A DNA stretch of 64,000 nucleotides from Pseudoalteromonas undina (GTDB taxonomy: Bacteria > Pseudomonadota > Gammaproteobacteria > Enterobacterales > Alteromonadaceae), in assembly GCF_000238275.3 (NCBI RefSeq), contig NZ_AHCF03000002.1, positions 310,001 to 374,000 on the forward strand, written 5' to 3'. Numbering within the stretch: the first letter of the stretch is position 1; each line of letters begins with the position of its first letter. The position numbers and the translations under genes are program-made. The notes under the pieces were generated by a model. The model was not told the DNA's origin. It was given only the letters and a program-made list of their open reading frames with translations, and did not search any database. This document shows, piece by piece, positions 17,942 to 27,745 of this stretch.

Positions 17942-20608
17942 GTGAACGTTATTAAATATTTATTAAGTACTTTTGTACTTATATGTAGCTTTAGCACATT
18001 AGCATTTGCGCCAACAGCCGCTCAACTAGAGCAGTTTCAAAAATTACCTAAGTCACAACAACAGGCTCTGGCAAAGCAGTATGGCGTGGATATTTCAAGC
18101 CTTGAAGGTGCTGGTAGCACTAATGGCAAAAATAACGAACAAGACAAGCCCACAGTAGGTGAGCGTAATACCACCGACGAACGAGCTTTTACAGATGAAG
18201 AGCGATTCAAGCCAGAAGATAAATCAGTAAAGCCATTCGGTTATGACCTATTTGCAGGCGAACCAACCACATTTATGCCTAATGAAAGCGCTCCCGTTCC
18301 TGATACGTATTTAGTAGGGCGTGGCGATCAGCTATTAATTAACTTTTACGGTAAAGAAAGTGAAAGCTTTGAAGTGATTGTTGACCGTGAAGGCCGCATT
18401 AATATTCCCGATTTAAGCCCTGTACAAGTAGCGGGTTTAACGTTCGCTGAAGTTAAAGAACTAATTAAAGTAAAAGTAGAGCAAGAAGTTATTGGTGTTA
18501 AAGCGTTTGTATCGCTTGGCAAACTTCGCAGTATTCGTATTTTGGTTTTAGGTGAGGCTTACAAGCCCGGTAGTTATAGTGTGTCGTCGCTAACTACTGT
18601 TTCACATGCATTATTTGTAAGTGGTGGCGTGTCTGATATTGCCTCACTGCGTAATATTCAAGTAAAGCGCGGTGGTAAACTTGTTGCTAATTTTGACCTA
18701 TACGATTTACTTATTCGTGGTGATAGCAGCAACGATATTATTTTAAAGCCTGGCGATGTGGTGTTTATTCCATCGGTAGGAGAGCAAGTAACAGTTGACG
18801 GTTTAGTAAAGCGTCCTGCTATTTTTGAGCTTAAAAAAGGTGAAACGGCAGAGCATTTATTAAAAATGGCCGGCGGTATTAAACCTAATGCTTATGCCAA
18901 AAGTGTGGTTGTTGAGCGCTTTAATAATCAACACAAAGAAGTGCTTTCAGTAGATTTTGGCAAAGAGCAAGTTAACTACATTCCACAAGATGGCGATCGG
19001 ATTCACTTTAGCGCCATTGGCGAACAATACCAAACTTCAATTAGTTTAATTGGTGCCGTAGTACGACCTGGTAATTACCAGTGGTACAAGGGTAAACGCA
19101 TTTCAGATATTTTAGGCTCTGTGCGTGGTGATTTATTACCACAGGCCGATTTAGATTATGCATTAGTAGTGCGTGAAACCAACGTAAATGGTGATATTGA
19201 GATTCATCAATTCGATTTAGCAAAAGCCATTACAAAAAATACTGAGAACAACTTGCAACTTAGCCCTAACGATAAAATTATTGTATTCAGTCGTTTTGAA
19301 GAAAAAACTTTAGAAGATATAGCGCTTGCAAATTTAGCGTTAACTAAAGAGCAGCAAGAACAGCAACGCAAAGCAGAACTATGGCATGAATACCAACAAA
19401 AAGAGTTTGAAAAATACGTTGGTGTAATAACTGAAGAGTCAGAGCCAGAAGAAGAAAACCCAAATTTAAGTATGGCTCAAATGCTTGAGAAAAAGCTAAA
19501 AGAACAAGAAGAGGATGCTAAAAGCTTTGCACTATTTAGCCGACATAATTTACTTAAGCCTGTAATTGCTAAGTTAGAGCAGCAGGCCGGTGTACTGCAG
19601 GCTATGCAGATTGTTGAAATTACTGGCAGTGTAATGTACCCAGGTATTTACCCGTTAATGGAAGGCGGTGAAGTAAAAGACTTAATTACTGCCGCAGGCG
19701 GCTTGTTAGAGTCGGCTTACACACAACAAGCAGAAGTAACAAGAATTGCCACTAATGATGTATCAAATATTGAGCATATTAAGTTTGACCTTAAAAGCGC
19801 CATGCAAGGTAAAACAGCATCTAATATTTCATTACAAAGTAAAGACAGCGTAAATATATTTGCTATACCAAATTGGCAAGAAAACTTAAAAGTAGAGCTA
19901 AAGGGTGAGCTTAAATTTCCGGGCACCTATACTATTCGCCGCGGTGAAACCTTAAGTAACTTATTAAAGCGCGCCGGTGGCTTTTCTGAGTTTGCTGCAA
20001 CCAATGCCGCTGTATTTACTCGCCAATCAATTAAAGAGCAAGAGCAACAACAGCTAGCGCGTTTATCTACCGAACTTCGTCGAGATATAGCATCTAAAAG
20101 CTTTCAAAGTTCAGTAAGTAGCAACACACTTACTTACGATGAAATGAATAAGCTTTTGAAGGACCTTGCTAACGTTGATGCCGTAGGCCGTTTAGTTATA
20201 GATTTACCGCTTATTGTTAACAATGAGCAAAACCTAGTACTGCAAGATGGCGATGTACTTTATGTGCCTAGTGAACGCGACTCAATCAGTGTAATAGGTG
20301 AGGTTAATTACTCTACCTCGCATCTATATAAAGCAGGCATAAGCGTAGACGAATACATAGACCTAAGCGGTGGTTTAAAAGAGCGCGCAGCGGATGATCG
20401 TATTTATATTATAAAAGCCAACGGCTCAGTAAAAATACCAAATACCGGCAACTGGTTTGCAGTTAATAACTCAAACCAACTTGAACCTGGCGATACCATT
20501 GTTGTCCCACTAGATGCAGGCCATATGGATAAGCTAACGCTTTGGAGCACCGCAACACAGATTCTATATCAATTAGGTGTAGCAGTAGCAGCCATAAGTG
20601 GTATTTAA
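17942..20608 (+). CDS. Polysaccharide export protein with repeated SLBB domains (Wza-like)
   Basis: From the GTG at 17942 the protein has 888 residues with a signal peptide (MNVIKYLLSTFVLICSFSTL then AFA). An earlier ATG at 17891 lacks a ribosome-binding site. The polysaccharide-export domain (VGRGDQLLINFYGKESESFE) comes first, then several SLBB-type repeats (VLGEAYKPGSYSV; LIGAVVRPGNYQW; ITGSVMYPGIYPL; LKGELKFPGTYTI; VIGEVNYSTSHLY), and a hydrophobic C-terminus. It is more than twice the length of E. coli Wza. It should export the polymer made by this locus across the outer membrane. No Wzc kinase is encoded here. Confidence 0.88.
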   Translation: MNVIKYLLSTFVLICSFSTLAFAPTAAQLEQFQKLPKSQQQALAKQYGVDISSLEGAGSTNGKNNEQDKPTVGERNTTDERAFTDEERFKPEDKSVKPFGYDLFAGEPTTFMPNESAPVPDTYLVGRGDQLLINFYGKESESFEVIVDREGRINIPDLSPVQVAGLTFAEVKELIKVKVEQEVIGVKAFVSLGKLRSIRILVLGEAYKPGSYSVSSLTTVSHALFVSGGVSDIASLRNIQVKRGGKLVANFDLYDLLIRGDSSNDIILKPGDVVFIPSVGEQVTVDGLVKRPAIFELKKGETAEHLLKMAGGIKPNAYAKSVVVERFNNQHKEVLSVDFGKEQVNYIPQDGDRIHFSAIGEQYQTSISLIGAVVRPGNYQWYKGKRISDILGSVRGDLLPQADLDYALVVRETNVNGDIEIHQFDLAKAITKNTENNLQLSPNDKIIVFSRFEEKTLEDIALANLALTKEQQEQQRKAELWHEYQQKEFEKYVGVITEESEPEEENPNLSMAQMLEKKLKEQEEDAKSFALFSRHNLLKPVIAKLEQQAGVLQAMQIVEITGSVMYPGIYPLMEGGEVKDLITAAGGLLESAYTQQAEVTRIATNDVSNIEHIKFDLKSAMQGKTASNISLQSKDSVNIFAIPNWQENLKVELKGELKFPGTYTIRRGETLSNLLKRAGGFSEFAATNAAVFTRQSIKEQEQQQLARLSTELRRDIASKSFQSSVSSNTLTYDEMNKLLKDLANVDAVGRLVIDLPLIVNNEQNLVLQDGDVLYVPSERDSISVIGEVNYSTSHLYKAGISVDEYIDLSGGLKERAADDRIYIIKANGSVKIPNTGNWFAVNNSNQLEPGDTIVVPLDAGHMDKLTLWSTATQILYQLGVAVAAISGI

Positions 20609-20779
20609 TATAATGCAGTGCGGGTTTATCCCGCAGCTGCTCTAAGGCTCGAGGTTTTAGGAACTAGGTTTTAGACTGAGATTAAACCAAACACAGTATT
20701 TGGATTTAAAGAAGTCGGGGCTTTATGCCGCGCAAATGTAGCAGCGACTTTATCTCGCGTTAAAAACAATAGATACATT

Positions 20780-20871
20780 CACAAAGAGGTTAAGAGAGCG
20801 CCCCGCTTAAGAGGAAGACATAAATAAAATGGGTATGTTTTCTCATATTCTCTCATTCACTTCTCTTTGTG
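20780..20871. repeat. CACAAAGAG ... CTCTTTGTG paired modules
   Basis: CACAAAGAG (20780-20788) and CTCTTTGTG (20863-20871) are inverted to each other. Each sits in a longer module (GTTAAGAGAGCG...TTAAGAGGAAG; CTCATTCACTTCTCTTTGTG) that recurs at 47108-47202 in the opposite order. Only the second recurs at 55931. Confidence 0.7.
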
Positions 20872-20949
20872 CATATTATTTTTAAAGAGTGGCTTTATGT
20901 CGCGTAAATGTAGCAGCAGGTTTGGTGTTACGAAGGACGAGCTAAAACT

Positions 20950-20970
20950 CCTAAAACCTAAAACCTAAAA
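20950..20970. repeat. Short heptamer array, 3 x CCTAAAA
   Basis: Three perfect copies of CCTAAAA, equivalently TAAAACC, preceded by more degenerate sequence in the same 7-bp register (ACGAAGG, ACGAGCT, AAAACTC). Confidence 0.85.
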
Positions 20971-21007
20971 CAATAACTTGACCTAATGTTCTTGTTATAC
21001 AACTTTT

Positions 21008-21070
21008 TGATAGCTGATAGCTGATAGCTGATAGCTGATAGCTGATAGCTGATAGCTGATAGCTGATAGC
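21008..21070. repeat. Heptamer array, 9 x TGATAGC
   Basis: Nine perfect copies of TGATAGC make exactly 63 bp, ending 18 bp before the wzz start codon. The leader of wzz is therefore largely repeat. Confidence 0.97.
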
Positions 21071-21088
21071 TGAACTTATGAGATTTAA

Positions 21089-22060
21089 ATGGAAAACAAC
21101 TCAAACAACCAAAATCAGGCAAATACACCATTGCAAAACAACATTGGCGATGACGAAATAGACTTACGCGAGCTCTTTACTGCTATTTGGCAAGGCAAGT
21201 GGATTATTATCGCTGTAACTACCTTATTTGCTGTGGCATCTGTTTTTTATGCCATTAACCAACCTAATATATATAAGTCTGAGGCGCTACTTGCCCCTGC
21301 TGAGCAAGATAAAGCTGGTGGATTGGGCGCTCTTTCGGGCCAGTTTGGTGGGCTTGCAAGTTTAGCTGGAGTTAACTTAGGTTCAGGTGGTGGGATTGAT
21401 AAAACACAAATGGCGCTTGAGGTACTTAAATCGCGTAAATTTACCAGTGAATTTATTCAAAAGCACAATATTTTGCCAGATTTAATGGCTGTTAAGTCAT
21501 GGGAAAGTGAAAAAAACACAATTATTTATAATCAAGAAGTTTATAACAAAGCTGAAAATAAATGGCTACGAAAAGTAAAGTCTCCTTTTAAACCTAAGCC
21601 TTCAATGCAGGAAGCTTTTAAAGTGTTTTCACAGGTTGTAAATGCTGATGTAAGTAAAGAGAGCGGAATGGTTTCGATTTCAATTGAGCATTTATCCCCC
21701 TATATTGCAAAACAGTGGGTAGATTGGCTAGTCGTTGATTTGAATAAAACAATGAAAGAGCGAGACGTGGTTGAAGCTAATAAAAGTACTGAGTTTTTAA
21801 TGAACCAATTAGAAAATACTAAAATAGCAGATATTCGTGCAGTACTTTATAAATTGGTAGAAGAGCAAGCTAAAATCATCATGTTTGCCAATGTACGTGA
21901 TGAATATGTTTTTAAGACTATTGATCCAGCATTAGTACCTGAGGTTAAGTTCAAACCAAAACGCGCAGTAATATGCGTTATAGGCGTTTTACTTGGAATG
22001 ATGCTGTCACTTATGGTTGTTCTACTTAAGCATTTTTCAAAAAAACATAGTGATAAATAG
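21089..22060 (+). CDS. wzz: Polysaccharide chain-length determinant (Wzz family)
   Basis: The 323-residue protein has the Wzz topology: a short cytoplasmic N-terminus (EIDLRELFTAIWQGKWI), a first membrane helix at about 35-56, a long periplasmic part with coiled-coil character, and a C-terminal helix at about 288-311 after KFKPKRAVI. It controls the modal length of the Wzy-made polymer. There is no fused or adjacent tyrosine kinase, so it is of O-antigen type rather than Wzc type. It stands alone between two gaps. Confidence 0.9.
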   Translation: MENNSNNQNQANTPLQNNIGDDEIDLRELFTAIWQGKWIIIAVTTLFAVASVFYAINQPNIYKSEALLAPAEQDKAGGLGALSGQFGGLASLAGVNLGSGGGIDKTQMALEVLKSRKFTSEFIQKHNILPDLMAVKSWESEKNTIIYNQEVYNKAENKWLRKVKSPFKPKPSMQEAFKVFSQVVNADVSKESGMVSISIEHLSPYIAKQWVDWLVVDLNKTMKERDVVEANKSTEFLMNQLENTKIADIRAVLYKLVEEQAKIIMFANVRDEYVFKTIDPALVPEVKFKPKRAVICVIGVLLGMMLSLMVVLLKHFSKKHSDK

Positions 22061-22130
22061 GTTTTAATAAGCCAAATATTAAAAATATTTACGGGTGTCC
22101 TAGTAAATATTTACCAACGCTGAGGAAAAT

Positions 22131-23411
22131 ATGAATAGCCGTTTTGAAAATATAAATATAGCAGTCATTGGCTTAGGGTATGTGGGGTTACCACTAGCTG
22201 TTGAGTTTGGGAAAAAATATCCAGTTTTAGGGTTCGATATTAATCAATGTCGTATTAAACAATTGCAGGAAGGCCACGATACAACACTTGAAGTAAGTGA
22301 TGAAGAACTTAAACAATCCCCACAACTTAACTTCTCATATACTATATCAGACCTTGAAAATTATAATGTATATATTGTAACTGTACCAACGCCTATTGAT
22401 GCACATAAACAACCAGATTTAACACCGCTCATAAAAGCCAGTGAGATGTTAGGAAAGGTAGTAAAAAAAGGCGACGTTATAATTTATGAGTCAACAGTAT
22501 ACCCTGGTGCTACTGAAGAGGCTTGTTTACCGGTAGTTGAGCGGGTATCAGGCCTTGTATTTAATAAAGATTTCTTTGCGGGCTATTCACCAGAGCGTAT
22601 AAACCCAGGAGATAAAGAGCACCGCGTAACTAACATATTAAAAGTAACTTCAGGTTCAACTCCTGAAATAGCTGAAAAAATTGACCAGCTTTATAAGTCA
22701 ATTATTACTGCAGGTACTCACAAGGCAAGTTCAATTAAAGTTGCTGAGGCAGCTAAAGTAATTGAAAACACTCAGCGTGATGTGAATATTGCTTTAATTA
22801 ATGAACTATCAATCATTTTTAATAAATTGGATATTGATACTCTTGAGGTTTTAGAGGCTGCAGGTACAAAGTGGAATTTTTTACCATTTAGACCAGGCTT
22901 AGTTGGAGGGCATTGTATAGGTGTGGATCCGTATTACTTAACTCACAAAGCGCAGACTGTAGGCTATCACCCAGAAATGATTTTAGCGGGACGAAGATTA
23001 AATGATGGTATGGGTAAGCATGTTGTATCTGAACTTGTAAAAAGCATGCTTAAAAAGCGTATTCATGTAGATGGTGCAAACGTGTTAGTGATGGGACTAA
23101 CATTTAAGGAAAATTGTCCTGACTTACGTAATACAAAAGTGACAGATATCGTTACAGAGCTAAAAGAATACAATATAAATGTAGATATTGTAGATCCTTG
23201 GTGTTCAAACGAGGAAGCACAAAATGAATATGGTTTGAGCTTAACCGATGAGTATAAAAAAAATAACTATGATGCAATAATAATTGCAGTCGGGCATAAC
23301 GAATTTAAAGAAATGGGGGCTGATAAAATTCGTAGGCTAGGCAAAGTAGATCATGTACTTTACGACTTAAAATACGTACTACCGAAACAAAGTGTAGATA
23401 TGCGTTTGTAA
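22131..23411 (+). CDS. UDP-N-acetylhexosamine 6-dehydrogenase (TviB/WbpO type)
   Basis: The 426-residue nucleotide-sugar dehydrogenase has the N-terminal Rossmann motif [14 protein letters not shown], the sugar-binding centre [18 protein letters not shown] with catalytic Cys at about 263, and a C-terminal UDP-binding domain ([19 protein letters not shown]). It resembles TviB/WbpO, which oxidise UDP-GalNAc or UDP-GlcNAc to the uronic acid. With the next gene (TviC type) it should give UDP-GalNAcA. It has a GAGGA ribosome-binding site. Confidence 0.9.
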   Translation: MNSRFENINIAVIGLGYVGLPLAVEFGKKYPVLGFDINQCRIKQLQEGHDTTLEVSDEELKQSPQLNFSYTISDLENYNVYIVTVPTPIDAHKQPDLTPLIKASEMLGKVVKKGDVIIYESTVYPGATEEACLPVVERVSGLVFNKDFFAGYSPERINPGDKEHRVTNILKVTSGSTPEIAEKIDQLYKSIITAGTHKASSIKVAEAAKVIENTQRDVNIALINELSIIFNKLDIDTLEVLEAAGTKWNFLPFRPGLVGGHCIGVDPYYLTHKAQTVGYHPEMILAGRRLNDGMGKHVVSELVKSMLKKRIHVDGANVLVMGLTFKENCPDLRNTKVTDIVTELKEYNINVDIVDPWCSNEEAQNEYGLSLTDEYKKNNYDAIIIAVGHNEFKEMGADKIRRLGKVDHVLYDLKYVLPKQSVDMRL

Positions 23412-23501
23412 AGCCATAGGCACTCGGCGCTAGGAAGATAAAGGCACTAGAAGTAAAGCTAGAAAATCTTTGACGGTAAAGTAAATGTTTTAATACTTTT
23501 A

Positions 23502-23536
23502 TAGAACCTAGAACCTAGAACCTAGAACCTAGAACC
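23502..23536. repeat. Heptamer array, 5 x TAGAACC
   Basis: Five perfect copies of TAGAACC lie in the 145-bp gap between the dehydrogenase and epimerase genes, ending 20 bp before the epimerase ATG. The array fits the TNNAACC pattern. Confidence 0.95.
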
Positions 23537-23556
23537 TAATTTTTTAAAGGAAAATC

Positions 23557-24600
23557 ATGACTCGTTACGAACAAATAAAAGCAGAATTATTGGTATCACC
23601 GAAAATTTGGCTAGTTACAGGTGTTGCTGGTTTTATTGGCTCAAACCTTTTAGAGCACTTATTAAAATTAAACCAAAAAGTAGTAGGGCTTGATAATTTT
23701 GCAACAGGCCATCAGCATAACCTTGATGAAGTAAAAGGTTTGGTTACTTCTGAGCAATGGGAAGGTTTTAGTTTTATTGAAGGTGATATTCGAAATTTTC
23801 AAGATTGCGAAATAGTATTAGCTAATAACGGTAATGGCATTGATTATGTATTGCACCAAGCAGCCCTGGGCTCTGTGCCACGTTCAATTGCTGATCCAGT
23901 AACAACTAATTCAGCTAACATTACTGGTTTTTTAAATATGTTACAGGCCGCAAAAGAGGCTAAAGTTAAAAGTTTTACTTATGCTGCAAGTAGCTCTACT
24001 TATGGTGACCACCCAGCTTTACCTAAGGTAGAAGAAAATATAGGCAATCCACTATCTCCATATGCTGTAACTAAATACGTTAACGAATTATATGCTGGGG
24101 TCTATGCGAAGACCTATGGCTTTAAAACAATCGGCTTACGTTACTTTAATGTTTTTGGCCAGAGACAGGAACCAAATGGAGCATATGCAGCAGTAATACC
24201 AAAGTGGACTGCTGATATGATAAAAGGTGAAGAGGTTTTTATAAACGGTGATGGTGAAACTAGTCGAGACTTTTGTTTTATAGAAAATACGGTACAAATG
24301 AATATTTTAGCTGCTACAGCGCCAGACGATGCTAAAGATAATGTTTATAACGTGGCTGTCGGTGATCGAACTACTTTAAATGATTTATATAAAGCTATTC
24401 AAGCAGCCCTGAGTGAATGCTCAATTGATGTTAAAAAAGGTCCTACTTATAGAGATTTTAGAGCTGGTGATGTTCGTCATTCTCAAGCTAATGTGAGTAA
24501 GGCTAACTCTAATTTGGGATATGCCCCTGAATATAGAATATTACAAGGTATAAGTAAGGCTATGCCTTGGTATGTTAAGTTTTTGAATGGTAATAAATAG
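23557..24600 (+). CDS. UDP-N-acetylglucosamine 4-epimerase (TviC/WbpP type)
   Basis: This 347-residue extended SDR enzyme has [16 protein letters not shown] (NAD site, about 21-36), SSSTYG and [12 protein letters not shown] (catalytic Tyr/Lys). The N-terminal extension [20 protein letters not shown] is typical of the TviC/WbpP group of C4-epimerases for UDP-GlcNAc and UDP-GlcNAcA. It pairs with the upstream dehydrogenase to make UDP-GalNAcA. AAAGGA precedes the ATG. Confidence 0.92.
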   Translation: MTRYEQIKAELLVSPKIWLVTGVAGFIGSNLLEHLLKLNQKVVGLDNFATGHQHNLDEVKGLVTSEQWEGFSFIEGDIRNFQDCEIVLANNGNGIDYVLHQAALGSVPRSIADPVTTNSANITGFLNMLQAAKEAKVKSFTYAASSSTYGDHPALPKVEENIGNPLSPYAVTKYVNELYAGVYAKTYGFKTIGLRYFNVFGQRQEPNGAYAAVIPKWTADMIKGEEVFINGDGETSRDFCFIENTVQMNILAATAPDDAKDNVYNVAVGDRTTLNDLYKAIQAALSECSIDVKKGPTYRDFRAGDVRHSQANVSKANSNLGYAPEYRILQGISKAMPWYVKFLNGNK

Positions 24601-24602
24601 AA

Positions 24603-25799
24603 TTGAAAAGATTATATTTTTTTAGGCCTAATTTAAAAAACCACTTTTATCTTTATTATAGCTGGGTGTCTGCAGCTAAAGAAAAAGGGGTTGATGTAAC
24701 AATGTTCACGGTTATGTCACGGCAGCAAATAAAAAAACAGATAAATGAATATAAAGAAGTAAGTAAACTTGATGGAGTAAAGGTAATAAAAACTCCACAT
24801 ACGACATTAAATATGCTTTATACAGCCATATACCTCTTTTTTAACATGCTCAAGTATAAAAAAGTGGGGCTTATAGCTAAAAAAGTAGAGTTAAGGCCGT
24901 TGAGACTAACAAAGTTTATTTTTGGTAAAAACTTCAAATATTATATTGAGGTCGAAGGTGATGGCCTATCTGAATATAATTATTTACAAAGGAATCCCTA
25001 TAAAAATGGGTTTTATGATGACTATTTATTCTCTGCTAAAGCTAGTATCGATAGTTTTGCTGAAAAAATAAAAGACGCAGATGGATTGCTTGTTTTGTCA
25101 AAAGCATTTAAAGAAGTTTTATTAAAAAGACATAGCTTTCTCAAAGCCGAAAAAGTTCAAGTAACGTCTACTGGATTTGTCAAGGGGCGTTTAACTTTTA
25201 GTGCAAAGAACCGTCAAGCATTTAGAAATAAACTTTGCATTAAAAATGAACATGTATTTGTCTATGCAGGAAACGTATATTATTCGTGGCAAAATATAAA
25301 AAATACACTTTGTTTTTTTAAGTATTACTTAGAGAATGTAACTTCTAATGCCAAATTTATTATTCTTACACATAAAAGTGATCAGTTCATAGTAAAGGGG
25401 TTTATGTCTAAGTTAAGCCTTCCGGATGAAAAGATAGTTCTTAAAGAAGTGCCAAACTCAGAAGTTGTAAATTACTATAATGCAGCAGATATATGCGTTT
25501 TATTAAGAGATAATGATTTAATGAACGAGGTAGCATCGCCTGGTAAAATTGGCGAGTATGCTGCTTCAGGCACACCAATACTTACTTCCTCATACATAGG
25601 GGATTATGCACAATTATTTCAATCACAAGATTTAGTCGCCCAAGTTGATGATGTTAGAGATTTTGCATTAATGGCAAGGAAGGTACAGGTTTTACTGGAA
25701 GCTACAGATAAAGAAAAAACTGCATTTAGTAATTGGAGTAATGATAGATTGTCATCTCAAAATAATGTTAATAGCTTCATTAAAGCTTTTGAAATGTAA
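24603..25799 (+). CDS. Glycosyltransferase, probably GT4-like
   Basis: The 398-residue protein has a GT-B C-terminal half: VYAGNVYYSWQNIKN (about 219-233), VVNYYNAADICVLLRDND and SPGKIGEYAASGTPILTS with the nucleotide-contacting glutamate. The N-terminal half is poorly conserved. It starts with TTG only 2 bp after the epimerase stop, so the two are translationally close. Donor and acceptor cannot be told from sequence. Confidence 0.8.
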   Translation: MKRLYFFRPNLKNHFYLYYSWVSAAKEKGVDVTMFTVMSRQQIKKQINEYKEVSKLDGVKVIKTPHTTLNMLYTAIYLFFNMLKYKKVGLIAKKVELRPLRLTKFIFGKNFKYYIEVEGDGLSEYNYLQRNPYKNGFYDDYLFSAKASIDSFAEKIKDADGLLVLSKAFKEVLLKRHSFLKAEKVQVTSTGFVKGRLTFSAKNRQAFRNKLCIKNEHVFVYAGNVYYSWQNIKNTLCFFKYYLENVTSNAKFIILTHKSDQFIVKGFMSKLSLPDEKIVLKEVPNSEVVNYYNAADICVLLRDNDLMNEVASPGKIGEYAASGTPILTSSYIGDYAQLFQSQDLVAQVDDVRDFALMARKVQVLLEATDKEKTAFSNWSNDRLSSQNNVNSFIKAFEM

Positions 25800-25832
25800 T
25801 GTTTGTTAATTTTAAAATTTTTAGGAGTATTT

Positions 25833-26870
25833 GTGTTTAAAAATAAAAAACTATTGATTACCGGCGGTACCGGGTCATTTGGTAATGCTGTGTTACGTCG
25901 ATTTTTAGATACAGATATCAAAGAGATCCGTATATTTTCTCGTGATGAAAAAAAACAAGATGATATGCGAAAAGTTTTTAATAATTCAAAGTTGAAATTT
26001 TATATTGGTGATGTCAGAGATGCACAAAGTGTAGCAACTGCAATGAGGGGAGTTGATTATGTATATCATGCTGCTGCATTAAAGCAGGTTCCTTCTTGTG
26101 AGTTTTACCCGTTAGAAGCCGTTAAAACTAACGTGTTAGGCACAGAAAACGTGCTAGAAGCAGCTATTGCAAATAACGTACAAAGAGTAGTGTGTTTAAG
26201 TACTGACAAAGCGGTTTACCCAATTAACGCCATGGGTATTTCGAAAGCGATGATGGAGAAAGTTATTGTAGCGAAAAGTCGTAATCTAGAAGATACCAAT
26301 ACAACTATTTGCTGTACTCGATATGGTAATGTAATGGCGTCGCGAGGGTCAGTTATTCCTTTGTTTATTAGACAGGTAGTTAATAATCACCCAATTACTA
26401 TTACTGATCCAACAATGACACGTTTCATGATGACGCTAGATGATGCGGTAGATTTGGTTTTACATGCATTCGAAAATGGTAAAAATGGCGATATCTTTGT
26501 ACAGAAAGCACCGGCTGCAACTATTGAAGTGTTAGTAAAAGCTTTACTTGAAATGCTTAAAAAGCCCGAGCATGTTGTAAACGTAATTGGTACCCGCCAC
26601 GGAGAAAAACTATTCGAAGCTTTATGTAGCCGTGAAGAAATGTTTGTCTCACAAGAGCAAGGTGAATACTTTAGAGTACCAGCTGATAACAGAGATTTAA
26701 ATTATTCAAAGTTCTTTGAAGAAGGTGAGTCTGACCTTTCAAAAGTAGAGGATTATAATTCTCATAATACTGAGCAGTTAGATGTTGAAGGCATGAAGCA
26801 ACTGTTACGTAAGCTTGATTTTATGCGTGAAATCGAGTCTGGAAACATCATCGTTCCTGAAGGTGTTTAA
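25833..26870 (+). CDS. fnlA: UDP-GlcNAc C6-dehydratase/C5-epimerase for L-FucNAc (FnlA/CapE)
   Basis: The 345-residue SDR has ITGGTGSFGNAVLRRFL, HAAALKQVPSCEFYPLEA, CLSTDKAVYPINAMGISKA and GTRHGEKLFEALCS, blocks that characterise FnlA/WbjB/CapE. It converts UDP-GlcNAc to a 4-keto-6-deoxy L-talo/altro intermediate, the first step to UDP-L-FucNAc. The GTG at 25833 has AGGAG 5 nt upstream and is preferred over the upstream TTG at 25803. It is the first of a tight FnlABC trio. Confidence 0.93.
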   Translation: MFKNKKLLITGGTGSFGNAVLRRFLDTDIKEIRIFSRDEKKQDDMRKVFNNSKLKFYIGDVRDAQSVATAMRGVDYVYHAAALKQVPSCEFYPLEAVKTNVLGTENVLEAAIANNVQRVVCLSTDKAVYPINAMGISKAMMEKVIVAKSRNLEDTNTTICCTRYGNVMASRGSVIPLFIRQVVNNHPITITDPTMTRFMMTLDDAVDLVLHAFENGKNGDIFVQKAPAATIEVLVKALLEMLKKPEHVVNVIGTRHGEKLFEALCSREEMFVSQEQGEYFRVPADNRDLNYSKFFEEGESDLSKVEDYNSHNTEQLDVEGMKQLLRKLDFMREIESGNIIVPEGV

Positions 26871-26872
26871 GT

Positions 26873-27745
26873 ATGAAAATATTAATTTTAGGTGCCACTG
26901 GCATGCTTGGCTATAGCCTGTTATGCAACTTAAATGAACACGCTAACTTATCCGTATTTGGCACAGTACGCAGTATTGATGGTAAAGAGTCTTTTTTTAG
27001 CGATATAGAGCAGCAATTAATTACTGGTGTTGACGCCTATGACATTAGCTCACTGGAGCTTGCGATCGAAACAGTAGCGCCTGATGTAGTAATTAACTGT
27101 GTAGGTTTAATTAAACAGCATGGTATTTCAAAGCAACACATTGATGCTGTTAAAATTAATGCGTTACTTCCTCATGAGCTTGCCGATATTTGCGATCGAG
27201 TTAAAGCAAAATTGATTCATTTTTCAACCGACTGTGTATTTACCGGTGACGTAGGTTTATACAGCGAAGATTCATTACCCGATGCGTGCGATTTATATGG
27301 TAAATCTAAGTGCCTTGGTGAAGTGAGCTATGGTAAGCACTTAACTTTAAGAACCTCAATTATAGGGCACGAACTTACTACTGCAGTAAGTTTAGTTGAC
27401 TGGTTTTTATCACAAGGCGAAAGCGCTAAAGGTTTTTCTAAAGCGGTATTTTCTGGTTTGCCCACTTGTTATGTAGCTAAGCTGTTGGTTGAATATATTT
27501 TACCACAACCAGAAATCTCGGGGTTATTGCACTTGTCGGTGGATCCCATTGATAAATACACGCTATTAAAATTGATAGCAGAGCAATACCAAAAAAACAT
27601 AACTATTTCTGAATCGAAAGAACTAGTTATAGATCGCTCTCTAAATTCAGATAAATTTAGACAATTAACTCAGTTTAGCCCACCTGCGTGGAGCAAACTT
27701 GTTGAGTATATGCATACAGATTACGAAAAAAGGTATAAAGCATGA
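26873..27745 (+). CDS. fnlB: UDP-2-acetamido-2,6-dideoxy-L-talose 4-reductase (FnlB/CapF-like)
   Basis: The 290-residue RmlD-like SDR has ILGATGMLGYSLL (residues 4-16), INCVGLIKQH, FSTDCVFTGDVGLYSED and YGKSKCLGEVSYG (catalytic Tyr/Lys). It should reduce the 4-keto group of the FnlA product. It is shorter than S. aureus CapF and lacks the cupin domain, as do FnlB/WbjC forms in some bacteria. It lies 2 bp after fnlA and overlaps fnlC by 4 bp. Confidence 0.85.
   Translation: MKILILGATGMLGYSLLCNLNEHANLSVFGTVRSIDGKESFFSDIEQQLITGVDAYDISSLELAIETVAPDVVINCVGLIKQHGISKQHIDAVKINALLPHELADICDRVKAKLIHFSTDCVFTGDVGLYSEDSLPDACDLYGKSKCLGEVSYGKHLTLRTSIIGHELTTAVSLVDWFLSQGESAKGFSKAVFSGLPTCYVAKLLVEYILPQPEISGLLHLSVDPIDKYTLLKLIAEQYQKNITISESKELVIDRSLNSDKFRQLTQFSPPAWSKLVEYMHTDYEKRYKA

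Larger units (their letters stand above)
20609..21088. other. 480-bp repeat mosaic between the export gene and wzz
   Basis: In order it holds a GTGCGGGTTTATCCCGCAG palindrome (20615-20640), a degenerate heptamer run (20644-20678), GCGGG-family copies (20711-20748 and 20889-20920), two modules CACAAAGAGGTTAAGAGA and CTCATTCACTTCTCTTTGTG, three CCTAAAA units and a nine-unit TGATAGC array. There is no ORF. A promoter for wzz may lie near 20977-21000. Confidence 0.75.
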